From: Torreya grandis
Lineage: Eukaryota > Streptophyta > Pinopsida > Cupressales > Taxaceae
DNA length: 64,000 bases
NCBI GenBank assembly: GCA_037957365.1
Contig: JARHVA010004251.1
Span: 1,349,001 to 1,413,000, forward strand
Direction of reading: 5' to 3'
The notes below the pieces were generated by a model, which was not told the origin of the DNA, did no database searches, and saw only the letters and a program-made list of their open reading frames with translations. Position 1 is the first letter of the stretch. Each line of letters begins with the position of its first letter. A program made the translations under genes and the position numbers. This document shows positions 12,900 through 27,432 of this stretch, in pieces.

Positions 12900-14292
12900 T
12901 GCTATGATCTCACCTTTTTATAATCTATTTTATTATTAAAAACATTATGATTATTGTTGTTAAACTAACTATTGGTTGTTGCTTAAGTTAGAATATAATT
13001 GGTACTTGTTGTAGAAGTATCAGGCTACATGTTAATTATGTACTTAATGATTTCATGGACTTATTATTGCAGTTAATTTTATTTTGAATATGTGATTATG
13101 TATCAATTTTTGATATGGTATGATTGATGTCATTTTTAATGGTTATAGGTTCTATCTATGAAATAGGTAGATGTTGGAATCTGTACTCCTAGAATCGAAT
13201 GAATTTTGATCAATTCAAACATGTCTGAAAGGTATACTTGTTTGGTTTTGTTTTCTATCCTTTGGACATCTTGATTGGTCATTACGTTTGTCGATAGTTG
13301 ACTTTGGTCTTTGTACTTATTGTTGTTTTTTGTTGTACTTCACCATATTGTTTTGGTGTATTATATCCTTGTTGAATGCCATTATTTACCATTACTTACC
13401 ATTGTTATTATTTTTGTCATAGTCTTTTGTCCCACTTCACACTCAGATCCAAAGTTTTCTTCCTTGCAGGCTTATGTTCAATTTCACACACTTGTGTGGC
13501 TCCTAATTACCTATGCAAACATGTTACTTAAGGCCTACCCTTGACACCCCATTGGAACATTTAACACCCCACCCCCTTGGACTAAACTTTTGACCCTATA
13601 TACACCTTATACTAAGGTGGTGGCATGTTATTTAAATGGCTTGTTTATATCATTGGCATTGACCTTGGTTTAAACCTAGTTTAATTAGTCTTTAAATATT
13701 TTGGTTTTAATTGAATTAGGTCGATGACTTGTTTGATTTTTGTTTTACTGCCATTTAATATGGCTGGTGGCATGGACAACAAAGGTTTTATTACTAATCC
13801 ACTTGGTTTTTTGTTAAGTATATGGGTTATTTAATAATCTATGTTTCTATTGGTTGAGTTTTCCAAATAGGCCATTTAATGACTATTATGGCAAGTTGGT
13901 GGGGGATTTACCTTGGGATACGGAAGATGATTTCTCTCTCCTCTCATTCAATGTAGACATTGAATGGGTATGATAGGAATGGATGGAAATAATGGGGAGT
14001 TGGATGGCTGACGAAGAAGGTTGATGGGGTTAGGAAGATGGAAAAAAAATAGAGGAAATAGTGGAAAATAGACTGGTTCTTATGGTAGCCTTGATAGAAT
14101 TTGCAGACACACCCAACTTACTTGGAAAGTTGAGGTTTTTGGTTTTTATCTTGGATTTTGGAGTTTTCTCTATAATATCGAGTAAGTTATATTTTTTTCT
14201 AGTTATTTGATTTTTGTGTAAAACTAGGAAAGAAAGATAAAGGGTTACTTATGCAACCAGAAGTCTTAGGAATTTTGGATGCATATGTAGAT

Positions 14293-14385
14293 CCTCAAGG
14301 ATTCAATATAATGATATATCATTTGCATATATATATATATATAATTTATATGCAAATGATATATTATTCTATTGAATCCTTGAGG
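14293..14385. repeat. 93-bp near-perfect palindrome inside A's 5' LTR
   Basis: The left arm begins CCTCAAGGATTCAATATAAT and the right arm ends with its near-complement finishing ATTGAATCCTTGAGG, around an AT-only centre. Transcribed, it would fold into a long hairpin. In the 3' LTR only the left half is recognisable (about 25292-25330), and element B inserted just beyond it, so the hairpin region was B's landing site. Confidence 0.8.
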
Positions 14386-14906
14386 GTCTATATATATGGT
14401 TGTTATTATTCAAATCTATTATTTTCTGTTATGGCTTGAGAGATTTGAATCTACGTGCATGAAAATATATACCTCATAGGGTTTATCTATTACGTAGTTT
14501 ATTTGGATTTCTAGGAACTTATATCATTTTATTGTTTGCTTTGTTTTGGATGGATATATGTTATTGTGTCAACTGGGTTGGTTAAAACCATCGATATATA
14601 TTATTACTATTGAGTGAAATGATTAAAAATGTTTATTGTTGGAGTGTCTTGGTTTTATATTGGCATATTGGATTAAATTCTCATTTGCCTAAAGGTCAGT
14701 ATCATTTTCTAATAGTGACTGTGTTTCTCCTTAAATAGTATGACCCGATTGTGAATATGTTTTATGCAATGGTGAAGTGTGTCATTATTTGATTCAAGCT
14801 CATGATATTAATTGGGTCTTGGTTGGTTTATATATTGACTATGCATTTGTTTTCCTTGTAAATGTGCTTGTTACATCTATAGAAATGTTATCAAGCTCCA
14901 TTTTGG

Positions 14907-15217
<311 letters not shown>

Positions 15218-18200
15218 CCTTTTGGCTTCTGAAGTTGTTTAAAAATCATTATGAGGGTTCCTAACCATAACAAATGTTTGTAAAACTATGGTGTTATTCT
15301 CTGTGTTATATCCCACATTGCATTATTTTAATAAAGGGTTTATCACCATGTCTTTGTCTATGTATAATATACACATGACATGAACCTATAATTAGAATTT
15401 GTTTTATATATATTTATGTATATAAATTTCATTTTACTCAGATGTCAACTAGATTTTTGATATTCTGACTGAGTTACATTTTGAGTTGTGACTAAGTATT
15501 TAAGTAATTATGTTTTACATAATTTTGCATGTTGTTTCATGTCATGGATTTAAATGGAATGGGATTGTTTTATGACTGCATTTTTTTTGTTCACTGTGTT
15601 GTGTTTTCAATTGGACTTTTATGAATGCCTCGACTATGTCTTAAAAAGGACTATGTTATTCAATCTATATCAAGACTAATGAATATGTGTATAAGCCATG
15701 GTTTTAAAAATTATTAAACTATATTTTGACCATTATATTTTGATAATCAATTGAGTTATGATTATTTCGTTTACATGATTATGTTGTTTGATTTCACTAA
15801 AGCTATTATATACATTTATGTTAACTCAAAGTTATATTTGAGATGGGATTATTATTGGTGACTATGTTCGATTATTATGACATGATTGGGTTTTGTGATT
15901 ATGTTGGTGTGATTGTGATAGGGCCTCTTTGGTATCTTTATTGTGTTCCATACCATTTTTTTATGGTTATAAGGTTAGATGACTAAAACTTTGATTGTGG
16001 TTAATGTTTTGATTAAAATTATAAATCTGGGTGTTGGCTCTCATGCCATAATTAACAACCTGAATCTATTAGAATGGCATGAATATGAATGGAATTTATT
16101 CTACTAAACCTGAGAGGGTGTTGGAAAAGTATGAAGGAGCTATTTATGCACATTTATGAGATGTTTTGGATGTATCGAATCTTTAGACTTCAAATTGAAT
16201 TATTATCCTATTTTGATTTATTATTTTGGTTTGAATTATTATTCTGGTTTGAATTATTATTATCATTTGAATTATTATTCTATCTTGATTAAATGAAGTT
16301 ATTTATTGGATGTTGTGTAGTTCATTTATTTGGTTTTTTATTATCTAGTTACAATTCCTAGACTAGATCTAAATAAACATACTAGTATATATTAGTAGTT
16401 TGGATGGTTAAGGCTAATCATGACTTATATAAGTATCCAAGGTGGTTAATTAGAAATATGTATACTAGATTAATTTTAATCCATTATATATTATTCACAT
16501 TCAAGATTAACCTTCCTTACTCTTGATATATATTATAAATAGATTAATTATTCTCATCTCACCTTGGGATGGTATAGTCATCTTTTTGTATTCTTATATT
16601 TTGAGATGTCTCCTTGTTGAAAATTTGATTGCTCAAAATTATCTTCATGTTTCTTTTTACCATAACCACCATCTTGCTAATGGTTGGGGTGGTGAGGGCC
16701 ATCGACGATTGGGATCATAGAGCTATTTGGATGGGCTTATCCTAATCAATTCATTCACTTTCAAATCCATGCTTTGATGACTTCACACATGCATAAAGTA
16801 AGATGGTAATAATTTACTTTGTTAATTATGTTTAATTACTTAATATATCTTTCTAGCATTGATATTAAGGTTAGATAGTATTTAATTACTTAGCATATTT
16901 GTTAGCATTGATATTGAATTAGTTAGTATGCAATATATATTATATAGATTGATTATGTTCAATGCTAACTTGCATTATTAATGATTTGAAGAACTAAAAT
17001 AGAAGTTTAACATTGCCTAAGGGTAATATGGTTAATGGCTAAAGGTGACATACTTCAAGTACCTTAATTTATTATTTAATGGCTTTAACTTTTAAATTAA
17101 TTAAGTATTCAGTTATCCATCAAGGGATTACTATTGCAATGTTAATTTACACTTGAGTTAGATTATTATAAATTTTTGTATGTGATTAATCTATATAATC
17201 ATTATCACATCAATTCCTTGATTTAGATAGATAACTTAGATATGCAAAGTGATCTATGAATGTTATCTTTAATAAAATTTATTTGAGAAATTATGTAAGG
17301 TTCATTAACCACTTATAGTATATAGAACATTGATATACCATTACAATACAAGAATAAACCTTTTAGTTAGATTATGTAGTCAATTAATTATATATTATGT
17401 TGTCTTGATTCAATAATAGTTAGGCTTAACTTAAGCATGGAAACTAGCTCAATAATCATTTATAGTTTATCACATTTTCTATGATTACATAGATGCATGT
17501 ACCTGGATCTCTTAGTCATTTTCAACAATACATAAACTATTCAAATTTTGGTTGATAGTTCATATGGAAAACAAAACTAGAATCATTCTTTCTAACATGT
17601 ATTTCAGACATACCTAGTTGTGTGTCAAGTATGTATGCTACATATATAAGATCTAAAAATTATTACTTTCATTCTTGCATTAATAATGAATTAAATAAGG
17701 GTTAAATTAATCCCTTTATTTAATCTAGATGTTTCACAAGTATGTCTAATATTACTATATAAAATAATCATGAGAATAAATGAAATAACTTAAATGAAAT
17801 TAAGATAATGTCATTCTTATGAATCAATGTAAGAGGATGAGAAAGTTAGATAATTATTATTACTTCATTGATGTTACATAATTATAACATGTGCACTTAT
17901 TGATTTCTGTTACTTAGGTTGTATGTGCTTTCACTTTCCCTCCGATCGCTAAACTTACTAGTCTCGCTACCCTTGGATTGCCCAACCAAAAAATTATACG
18001 AGTTCCTTAAGTGGAACATTTTATTTGGGTTCCACTTAATTTGAAACTTGGTTGGATCTGTTTGGTTTGATTGTGTTTTATTAAACTTCTTGTTTCCCTC
18101 TTCTAGTCTATTTGAAATATGAATACAATGGTTTACTAAGTATACATTTACTTAGATAATAATGAAATATTATATAAAAATAATTGAATCCTTTCTTATT

Positions 18201-19143
18201 TAGTTATTTTAAATGGCTTAGTTATTGAATGAATACATAAGTTTTTTTATTTTTAAATAATCAAATAATCAAAGTTTAATTTATTGGACACCTTAGATGA
18301 ATAATGGTTTAGTCTCTCTTGTTTCATAATATATCATTAGCTATGCCAATTTAATGGTTATATGAATTCATTTCTTGACTGCTTATAGGATAACAATGTT
18401 GATCATAACTATATCATTAATCATTATTCTAAATATGGCATCCATGTCAGTAAGCAAATGATGTATGAATTATTTAAATAAGTAGAGTGGTGATCTCAAA
18501 GGTTCTGAGGCATTTATGACGTTAACTGATAGCACTATGGAACCTTGATTTTTAAAACTATTTTCTCTTTATGAAATAATAGTTTTGTTTCATGAATGTT
18601 TATAAATCTACATATGTTGAACTATTTTCTAGTTACTGGTTATGTTTACTTGTCTGAATCATGTTTGAATATAAGGCTATTAACTTGTACTTTTAAACAT
18701 ATACTTATGTTAACCCAAATGATAAATTGAGATGTTAGAGTTATCCTTCTTGGTTAAACTAATATCTAAACTTAACCATCCTCAAGTAGGACTAAAAAAC
18801 ACTAAGGAGAGTGAGGTATTTACCTAGGGTTAAGGACCTAGAAATGGTTCTATGTGGAAGTACGAGTGCCACATATAGTGCTTAGGTCTTATCTATGTAT
18901 CCATACACTAATATACCTAAACCCTATAAAACATATGATATAGTAACATGCTTCTCCATAATACCTTTTGTATATATTTAACTCTGGTTAATTACCTTAG
19001 TTCACCTCCTTTAGTTCTAGTTGTGTATATGTGAGTGCACTGAACATTTATCACTTGTGTTAGCAAACTAGGTAATTAAGTCTAACACACATCAAAAATA
19101 TAAATTGATATATAATTCCAAATTTTTATGGGGTTGTTTCATC

Positions 19144-19155
19144 TGATATCAGAGC
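19144..19155 (+). other. Element A primer-binding site (initiator Met tRNA type)
   Basis: TGATATCAGAGC lies two bases after the 5' LTR. The standard plant initiator-Met-tRNA site is TGGTATCAGAGC, so one G-to-A change separates them. It fixes the 5' LTR end and the plus-strand orientation of A. Confidence 0.85.
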
Positions 19156-20520
19156 AATTTTCTCCTCTAGGGAACTTTAGGAATGAGTTTTCTTATTATA
19201 ATTTTGTAATCTACTAAGTTATCACTTGTAATTCTCAGGATGATTAGAATGTGATCAAGTAATGGTAACATCCATGAAAACCCTTTTAATGTCAACCCAA
19301 CTAGGGGTAGAGGTAGAGGATGAGGAAGGGGTCATCATGGCCACAATCCCATTTATAACCAAGAAGAGCTACCGGTGAATAATGCTGACAACAATACCAA
19401 GGTAACCAATGCTGAAGTAGTCAGTGAGAATCTAATCAATAAGCATGAGGAGATCCTTAGTGGAATCTTGACATCCTTTAATACCTTACAAGGAAAGATT
19501 GATAACCAATTGAAAATATTGAACAATATTGAAGGGATATACCAAGAGGAAGTGCCCAAATTAGAAATGGGGTAGATTGAAGGACCTATAATTTAAGAAC
19601 TACCTTTGACCATAGTTGACACAATCATCAAAGAACTAAAAAAACTTTAACCACCTACCTTTTTAGGTGAGGAATTAGTTGACACATCTGACGCATAGCT
19701 AGTGCACTTGTAGAAGTACTTCAACTTACATAACATGCCATCGAATGTAAAATCTAGGGTGGTAGCCTATCATCTAGTTGGCCCCATAGTTTTATGGTGG
19801 AATCACCTTTGTGATATTGAAAGGTATCAGCCCTTGAACCCATCCTAGTATATTTTTGAGACTTAGTTTCATAAAAGATACCTAAATGCAAACTGTAAGG
19901 AGCAAAAAATCATTGATTTTTAGGTTTTAAAGCAAGAAAACATGTGTTGAGTATGAAAACAAGTTTTTGAATTTACTACATCATGTAAACTATATGCATG
20001 ATGAAGAAACCAAGATTACTAAATTCAAACTTGGGCTTAAGGAAATATTTATGCATGACATCAATATGATGAACACAAGGAATTTGGTTGTATCAATTGA
20101 ATCAACTTATAGGGCCGAGGAAAAAGAAAAGTCTCACAAAAAGGCAAGACAAGAATTTAAGATAAGTAGGTAACAGTCTAAAGCAAAGAACCTTTCTCCC
20201 ATGAATAAGAAATTTTAGAAATTAGATCATAACCATAGATTTGATGGTGATAGTAAAATTTTCATTAATTTTTATAATCAAAACAAGAATTTCAAGTCCC
20301 ATGGGTCTTATAAATCTGGTTCTTACAAGAAAGAACATTATCAAAGTAACCAATGTGGGCCTACCATAGTTGTTAATAATATTCTGGTGGCATCTTCTAG
20401 ACCCATTATTTGTTGGGAATGTGGTGAAAACCACTATAAAAAATGTTGTCCTAAACTGAAATCAGGCCAAGTAGTGAATCATAGGGTATATGCTATTATT
20501 GATAATCATAAATTTGATTT
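19156..20520 (+). pseudogene. Element A gag (broken)
   Basis: The reading starts in an RGRGRG-type stretch near 19308 and passes a coiled-coil-like segment (19375-19575, ending in a TAG stop). The gag core at about 19780-20140 contains WWNHLCDIERY and QEN followed by LLHHVNYMHDEETKI, which fits the retrotransposon gag domain. A zinc knuckle CWECGENHYKKCC lies at 20411-20449. At least half a dozen stops and one or more frame slips interrupt it, many where Gln or Trp codons would be expected. It would form the virus-like particle coat and bind element RNA if intact. It is followed without a clear gap by the protease, as in a fused gag-pol. Confidence 0.85.
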
Positions 20521-23500
20521 GTAGGCTACTCCAATTGAAACTAGAGGTATAATTAATGGTTTTACCTTGACTATCTTCATTGATTCAGGGGTAACAAATT
20601 ATTTCATTTCACCTTTTGTTATAAGGTAGTGTGATAGTAAACCCATTTTGATAAGAGAAGGTTGGGAGGTTGAGTTTGATATTGGAAATAAAGTGCCTAT
20701 TTTTGAGTGCTTAGAACAAGCAAAGCTAGATTTTAGTGTTTTTAAGACTAAGGTGAATCTTTTTCTCACACCTTTAGGGTCTTATGATCTCATCTTTGGG
20801 ATGGATTAGCTATATGAACATCAAGCCACACTTTATTATGTGGTAAAAAGAGTGTAATGCTTCGATGACCTTGACTAATTTATGAATTTGCAAGCCATGC
20901 AAGGATCCGCAAGATGTAAAACACTATCAACATTACAACTAAAATGAGTTGTTAGGAAAGGCTACAAGATTTATACAGTACAAATATAGGAATTACCCAA
21001 GGAAAAGGAGTTGGTATATGAAAATTTTCTTATTTTAAGGGAATTTATGGATGTCTTTCCTGAGAAACTACCTAGCTTACTATCCAAGCAGGAATTTGAT
21101 TTTTCCATTGATATCATACCTAGATCTACCCCTACTTGTAAATCCCTGCACCACATGAATGAAATTGACTTACATGAGTTAAAATATTAGTTTGAATAAA
21201 TTTTAGATAGTGTAAGCATCTGACCAAGTGTGTCCCCTTGGGGTTCTTTGATGGTCTTTATAAAGAAGGATGGTATGTTAAGGCTTTACATTGATTACCA
21301 CATGCTGAATAAGGTAACAATAAAAAACTATTGTCCTTTGCCTAGGATTGATGACTTGTTTGACCAAATGAAGGGTACTAAAGTCTTCTCTAAGATTTGT
21401 TTGAGATAAGACTACCATCAGCTAAGAATCAAGGAAGAAAACATTCATAAAACAACTTTTAGAATTTGATATGGACAGTACGAGTTCATGGTTCTATCTT
21501 TCATCTTAACTAATGCACCCATAGCTTTTATGAATCTTATAAACATAATATTTAGGGATTTCTTGAATAATTTTGTGATGATTTTTATAGATAACATTCT
21601 CATTTATTCTAAAAATAAGGTTGCGCATGATTAACACCTTCATTTAGTCTTACAAAGACTAAAATAACATAAGATGTATGGGAAGCTCTCCAAATGTGAA
21701 TTTTATGAATATTAAATTTATTATTTTAGATACATTATTTCTAAAGAGGGCATCACTATTGACCCCATGAAAATTAAAGTTATATAAGATTGGTCTACTC
21801 TTACCAATGTGCATGAAGTGCATAGCTTCATGGGTTTGGCTAGTTATTACTAGCATTTTGTTGAAAACTTTTCTAGTGTGGCCTATCCCATTACCTCTTT
21901 GTAATGCAAAGGTAATAAATTTATGTGTACCCCTTAGTGGTAGGAAGCATTTAATAATATGAAATTACTTCTTACAATCACACCCATTATTATTATACTA
22001 GACCCAAATGGTAACTTTAAAGTTTGTGCTAATGCTTCTAAGTAAGGTTATGGAGGCATCTTGACCTAAGATGGTAAAGTTGTGGCTTATGAGTCATGAA
22101 AATTGAAGGACTATGAAAATAACTATCCTATGCATGACATAGATATTTCTGCCATTGTTCATACACTCAAAAAATGAAAGCATTTCCTTCTAAAAAAATG
22201 TTTTAAGGTGAAATTTGATCATCGTAGTCTTGAGTATTTATTTTTTCAAGAATATTTAAATGCACGCTAGTGTAAGTGACTGGAATTTTTGAATAATTTT
22301 AACATAGACATATCATATATCAAAGGGAAGGAAAATAATATGGTTGATGCACTCAAAAAATGCACGTACCTTGATATCTTGTCAGTGTTATAAGGAAATT
22401 TTAGAAGTGATGTGTTGGAACAACAACTTGCTGATGTATTATTCCATGATGTAAGAGTAAGTTTGGCTAACGAGCTTATAATAAAGAGATTTGCTAAATT
22501 TTATATTGTAACAGATGGCCTGATAAGGCATAAAGGAAAAATTTATGTACCTAGTTTGGGTGACTTGAAAATTTTTGTGCTTAAGGAATTACATACATCA
22601 CCTTATTATGCTCATCTAGGGGTTACAAAAATGATGCATGAGCTGAAAAGGCTGTATTTTTGGCCTAGAATGAAGCATGATATCACTAAATTTGTAGAAA
22701 AATACTTAAAATTCTAATGGGTTAAAGTTGATTATTACCATATATGAGGGTTGTTTTACCCTCATGATATTCCAAGGGATAAGCGAGATGTAGTCTCACT
22801 TGATTTTATTATGGGGTTGCCAAAATCACACATCAAGCATGATACAATCCTTGTGGTGATTGATAAAGCCACTAAAGTTGGCCACTTTATTGTTGGAAAC
22901 TTAATAAATGATGCTTCTATGTTTGTAAAATGATTCGTGAAGGAAGTGGTTAGGCTTCATGTCATACCTCAAGTGATCATATCATATTGTGACAAGTTAT
23001 TTACTTCAAGGTTTTGGCATACATTGACTGTAACCTTTGAAAAAAGGGTGAATTTTAGTTCTTCATATCATCTAGAAATGGAGGGGCAAATGGAAAGGCT
23101 CAACCAAGTGGTTAAATATATTTTGTATATGTACATAATGGATAAAAAAAATAAATGGGAAGACTACCTCCATCTAGTTGAATTTGCATACAATAATTCT
23201 TAACATTATGCTATAAAGATGGCTCTATTTGAGCTCCACATAGGCATAAATGTATAACTTTGCTTGGTTGGGATAACTTAGAAAATAGAGCTATTATTGG
23301 ACCTAATTTGCTTCTAGAATATGATAGGTAGATGTAATTAACAAGGTAAAATTTGAAAACAACTCCAAATAGATAAAAGAGCTATGTAGATCAAAAGAAA
23401 AGCCCACATGAATTTAGCATAAGAGACAAAGTTTTTATGTGTGTTAAACCACAAAAAAGTTATATAAAGTTTGGCAAGGCTTCCAAGTTAGCTCCAGAAT

Positions 23501-23838
23501 TTTTCAAGCCTTTTGACATTGTGGAAAAGATTAGTCTTGTTGCTTACCAGTTAGTACTTCTTCCTTATCTATCAAGGATTCATGATGTCTTTCATATTGC
23601 TTTTTTAATAAAGTATATATTTGATCCATTTCACATTTTGGATCAGACTCATTTATAGGTCATGAAAGAAAAAAAGATCCAATTAGAACCAATAAGAATC
23701 TTAGACCATTGTAACATTAAGTTACATAAGATAGATATATAATAAGTTTTGGTGCAATAGGACCCACTAAGCAAAATGAGTGCTACTTGGGAAGTTTCTC
23801 ATCTTTTTAGGCAACACTATGCATGGTTTTTTTACTAA
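20521..23838 (+). pseudogene. Element A pol: protease, RT, RNase H, integrase, chromodomain-like tail (broken)
   Basis: Protease: FIDSGVTNYFISP near 20576-20615. RT: about 21180-21650, with [14 protein letters not shown], a decayed [27 protein letters not shown], and the active site reading FIDN at 21584-21595 where FIDD is normal. RNase H: from about 22015, with ANAS in place of the expected T-D-A-S. Integrase: the HH half of the zinc finger is near 22590-22625, but the CC half is lost. The catalytic core keeps VVSLDFIMGLP, a decayed CDKLF and QMERLNQ (22764-23100). A GPF-like C-terminus lies at 23437-23640. A last segment at 23746-23838 (ATWEVSHLFRQHYAWFFY) resembles a truncated chromodomain, which in chromoviruses steers integration to particular chromatin. 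More than twenty stops make it dead. Confidence 0.9.
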
Positions 23839-23860
23839 GTCATCAGTATGGTTCCCTTTC

Positions 23861-23873
23861 AAGAGGGGGAGGA
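23861..23873 (+). other. Element A polypurine tract
   Basis: AAGAGGGGGAGGA directly precedes the TGTTACAATCCC start of the 3' LTR. It would prime plus-strand DNA synthesis. Confidence 0.85.
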
Positions 23874-25344
23874 TGTTACAATCCCATATTTTTATAATCT
23901 ATTCTACTCTTAAAAACATTATGATTATTTTTGTTAAATTTAATATTGGTTGTTACTTCAATTAGATTATATGTGGTACTTGTTACAATGATATTGGACT
24001 GCATGTTAGTTCTATACATAATGATTTCATGGACTTATTACTACAATTAATGCTATTATGAATCTGTGATTATATATAGATTTTTAATATGGTATGATTG
24101 ATATCCTTTTTGGTGGTTGTAAGTTCTATCTATGAGCTAAATAGATGTTGGAGGCTATACTCTCAAAATTGAAGGAATTTTGAACAAGTCAGATATATCT
24201 GATAGGTATACTTTTGGGGTTTTTTTCTATCCTTTAGACATCTTGATTGGTTGTTAAGCTTGTTGATAGTCAACTTTGGTCATTGTACTTATTGTTGTTT
24301 GTTACTATATTTCATCTTTTTTTTATGTACTATATCCTCATCATATTTTGTTATTTACCATTACTTATAATTGATATTATTATGGCTATGATCTTTTGTC
24401 CCACTACATGCTCAACTCCAACTTGTCCTTTCATGAAAGCTTTCATTCACTTATGCACACCTACATGGATCCTAATTACCTATGCAAACACATTACCTAG
24501 GACCTACCTAGACTTACCCTTGACACTCCCTTGGAACTTTTGACACCCCACCTCCTTGGACTAAACCTTCGACCTTATATACACTTTATAATAAGGTGGT
24601 GGAATTTTATTTAAATGTTTTAATTATATCATTGGCATTGACCTTGGTTTAAACTTGGTTTAATTAGTCTTTAAATCTTTTAGTTTTAATTGACTTAGGT
24701 TAATGACTTCAATTTTTGTTTTAATGACATTTAATATGGTTGGCGACATGGACAATGGAGGTTTTGTTGCTAATACACTTGGTTTTGTGTTAAGTATATG
24801 GGTTAGTTAATAATTTGTGTTTTTATTGGTTGGTGACTGGGTTATTGGTTGAGTTTTCCAGATACGTCATTTAATGACTGTTATGGTGAAGTTGGTGGGG
24901 GATTTACCTTGGGATATAGAGGATTATTTATCTCTCCTCCCATTCAATGTGAACATTGAATAGGTATAGGTAAAATGGATGGAAGGAATGGGGAGTTAGA
25001 TAGTGGATGGAGAAGGTTGATGGGGTTAGGAAGATGGAAGAAAAAAGAGAGGAAACAGTGGAAGATAGACTGAATCTTATGGAGGCCATGATAGAATTTG
25101 AAGACACACACAATTTACTTAGAAATTTTTGAGGTTTTTGGTTTCTATCTTGGATTTTGGAGTTTTCTCTGCAATTTGAGTAAGTTAAATTTTTTTGGGT
25201 TATTTGATTACTATTTAAAACTAGGAAATAAAGATAAAGGGTTGCTTATACATCCAGAAGTCTTAGGACTTTTAGATGCATACACATAACCTCATGGATT
25301 CGATATAATGATATATCATTTACATATAAATTACAAAGGGATAT
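23874..25344 (+). repeat. Element A 3' LTR, segment 1
   Basis: Matches 12900-14330 of the 5' LTR in order, ending at the left half of the palindrome. Interrupted by element B at 25345. Confidence 0.9.
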
Positions 25345-25792
25345 TATAAACACCAAAATTACATCACACACGTGCATAACTCCCTATGTCAAAACCTCCT
25401 TGAGCCCTTTTTCAATAATAATGATTAGCCTCCCTAACCCATGCTTTTACCTCTCACATATTTAATTAATTTAAAATATATAATTAAGTTAATTAAAAAC
25501 TCCTTATGACACCTTACTTGGCCACCTCTTCCTAAGACTAATTCTCACCTGATGAATCACCTCAAGACTTAGTCCCCTTATCCTAACTACCCATGATTTA
25601 TTCTCACCTCAAAAACAAAATTCCTAACCAACTATGTCCTTTTTAACCTCCTATTTCTACCATTTTGTAATTGATACCAAACTTGGCATGATAAATAATA
25701 GAAAATAGGCTAAATATAGTAATTTTACCTATTCTCATGCCATTGACATTGGTCAACCCATGACTGATGTCGATAGGATCGCTGACATCGGT

Positions 25793-25799
25793 TATATAA
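25793..25799 (+). promoter_or_regulatory. Probable TATA box of element B 5' LTR
   Basis: TATATAA within GGTTATATAAGCC, conserved at 47395-47401 in the other LTR, about 450 bp from the LTR start. It lies directly after a GACATCGG motif. Called by position and sequence only. Confidence 0.5.
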
Positions 25800-26724
25800 G
25801 CCAAACTCCAAACTGATTTTCAGGTCAATAGAAATTAAGAAAACTCATTCTTATTTTCATACAAGAGTTTTGCATTTAATTTTTGACATCTTGGCTTACT
25901 GTTATCTTGCATAAGTCAATCTAGATTAGGAACTAAGATCTTGAGAACCAACATCACTTGCTTATTATTTCTATTCAAGGAATCAATTTGGACTACCTGA
26001 TATGAGCCATCCATCTAACACTTATCATTCAGTCACCACTATAGCTAAGTACATCACTTATTCTATAAGTCTTTAAGCAGTTACTTTTCAAATCCTTTAC
26101 ATCTACTATTTATTTCTTTACACATCCCTAACCAAACCCCCATGAAGGAGTTATAAAGTTTCCCCGCTTGTTTCCCCTTGCTTTGACACAAAAAACCTCT
26201 GACCAGATCCATCCAAACAATATTCTCTCTCTCTCTCTCACAACTCTCCCCCAACCTTCCAGACCTAACCAAAACCCTTTCTCAGACCTATAAAATCCTT
26301 TTTGAAGCTCATAAGAAATTATTTCCCCTACTGACATCAACAGCCTAATGGATATCAATCATATTTCCTCATCGACCTTGGTAGACTAACCGACCTTGGC
26401 AACTGTGGATTTCCTAACCCTTATAAGACCTACCCAAACAACTTCCAAAATACAAACTAAATATACCACCTTCACTCTGTTACTTTTTATTGCACTCAGG
26501 TTGCAAATAACAATAATATTATCTCTCTTTTCCTCTTTTTTAGTTATTTATTACTCTTTTGTCTCTCAAAAGTGGACTGTCATCTCTAAGTAAGTTTGAT
26601 ACTTCTTATAACAAGCACGTAGCTTGGCAGCCCACTCATATATCTACTAACAAATATTTTATGGTAGTGCTTTCTTACTTGTAGGTAGTCCTTCCTAGCC
26701 AAAGAGGAGTGCTCACAATGTCTG

Positions 26725-26729
26725 GATAC
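26725..26729. repeat. Left target-site duplication of element C (GATAC)
   Basis: GATAC directly precedes C and is repeated at 31738-31742 directly after it. Removing one copy plus C restores continuity with B's other LTR at 48300-48330. Confidence 0.95.
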
Positions 26730-26937
26730 TATTAAGCACAGAATATACTGAGAGGGGGGGTGAATCAGTATATTATATATCTTATAAATCTTTCCTTTAA
26801 CCAAATTGCACTTAATCAAACATTCAAGATATACAATAAAACTCAAACAATAAACATCCACACAAGATAGAGAGAGACACCAGATATAACGTGGAAACCC
26901 AACGTGGGAAAAACCATAGAGAATCAATCTCAAATAT

Positions 26938-27225
26938 ATTCGTGAGAACAACCCCACAGGTGCACCATACCCCTTTGCCAAGTACAAACCTCAGCTTCAA
27001 TTCATGAGCACCACCCCACAGGAGCTTCAAATCCCTTTGCCGATCACCAACCCAAATGTCATTCATGAGAACCAACCCATAGGAACACCAACCCCTTTGC
27101 CGAGAACCAACCCAACAACAATTCATGAGCACCAACCCACAGGAGCACCAACCCCTTTGCCAAGCACCAACTCAACAACAATTCGTGAGTACCAACCCAC
27201 ATGAGCACCAACCCCTTTGTGTATA
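26938..27225. repeat. ~60-bp tandem repeat in element C 3' LTR
   Basis: About four to five units built on ATTCATGAGCACCAACCCAC and CCCCTTTGCCGAGCACCAAC, recurring about every 60 bp (landmarks at 27001, 27061, 27121, 27181). The same array is at 30776-31050 in the other LTR. It lies downstream of the TATA box in the direction of transcription, so it would fall in the transcribed part of the LTR. The open plus-strand Pro/Thr-rich frames across it are repeat artefacts. Confidence 0.9.
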
Positions 27226-27420
27226 CCACACACCTATCTCTCAATGTTGCTATCTCAACAAATGATAGATCAATACAACATCACCTTCCTCTCTCTCACT
27301 TTTGCTCTTCTAAGCTAGATATAACAAATACAAATCATCTCTCATAATTGCTCTTCTAAGCTAGATATTATAATATCAAATCAACCTCTCACTTCCACAT
27401 TACAAAATGGCTACTCAAGC

Positions 27421-27432
27421 CTTTATTTATAG
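27421..27432 (-). promoter_or_regulatory. TATA box in element C 3' LTR
   Basis: CTATAAATAAAG on the minus strand, conserved in the other LTR at 31252-31263. It is a canonical plant TATA box, about 475 bp into the LTR on the minus strand. Confidence 0.75.

Larger units (their letters stand above)
25345..26729 (+). repeat. Element B 5' LTR, part 1
   Basis: Begins TATAAACACCAAAATT, aligned with TGTAGACACCAAAATT at 46947. It follows the 3' LTR base for base with roughly one difference in ten. It continues at 31743 after element C. A TC microsatellite occurs at 26223-26240, and clusters of the GACATCGGT-type motif at 25743-25793 and 26331-26400. Confidence 0.9.

Noticed and set aside
27004..27204. 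Pro/Thr-rich plus-strand frame in element C's LTR, also at 30835-31149
   Set aside because: Artefact of the 60-bp tandem repeat; antisense to the element and inside its LTR.
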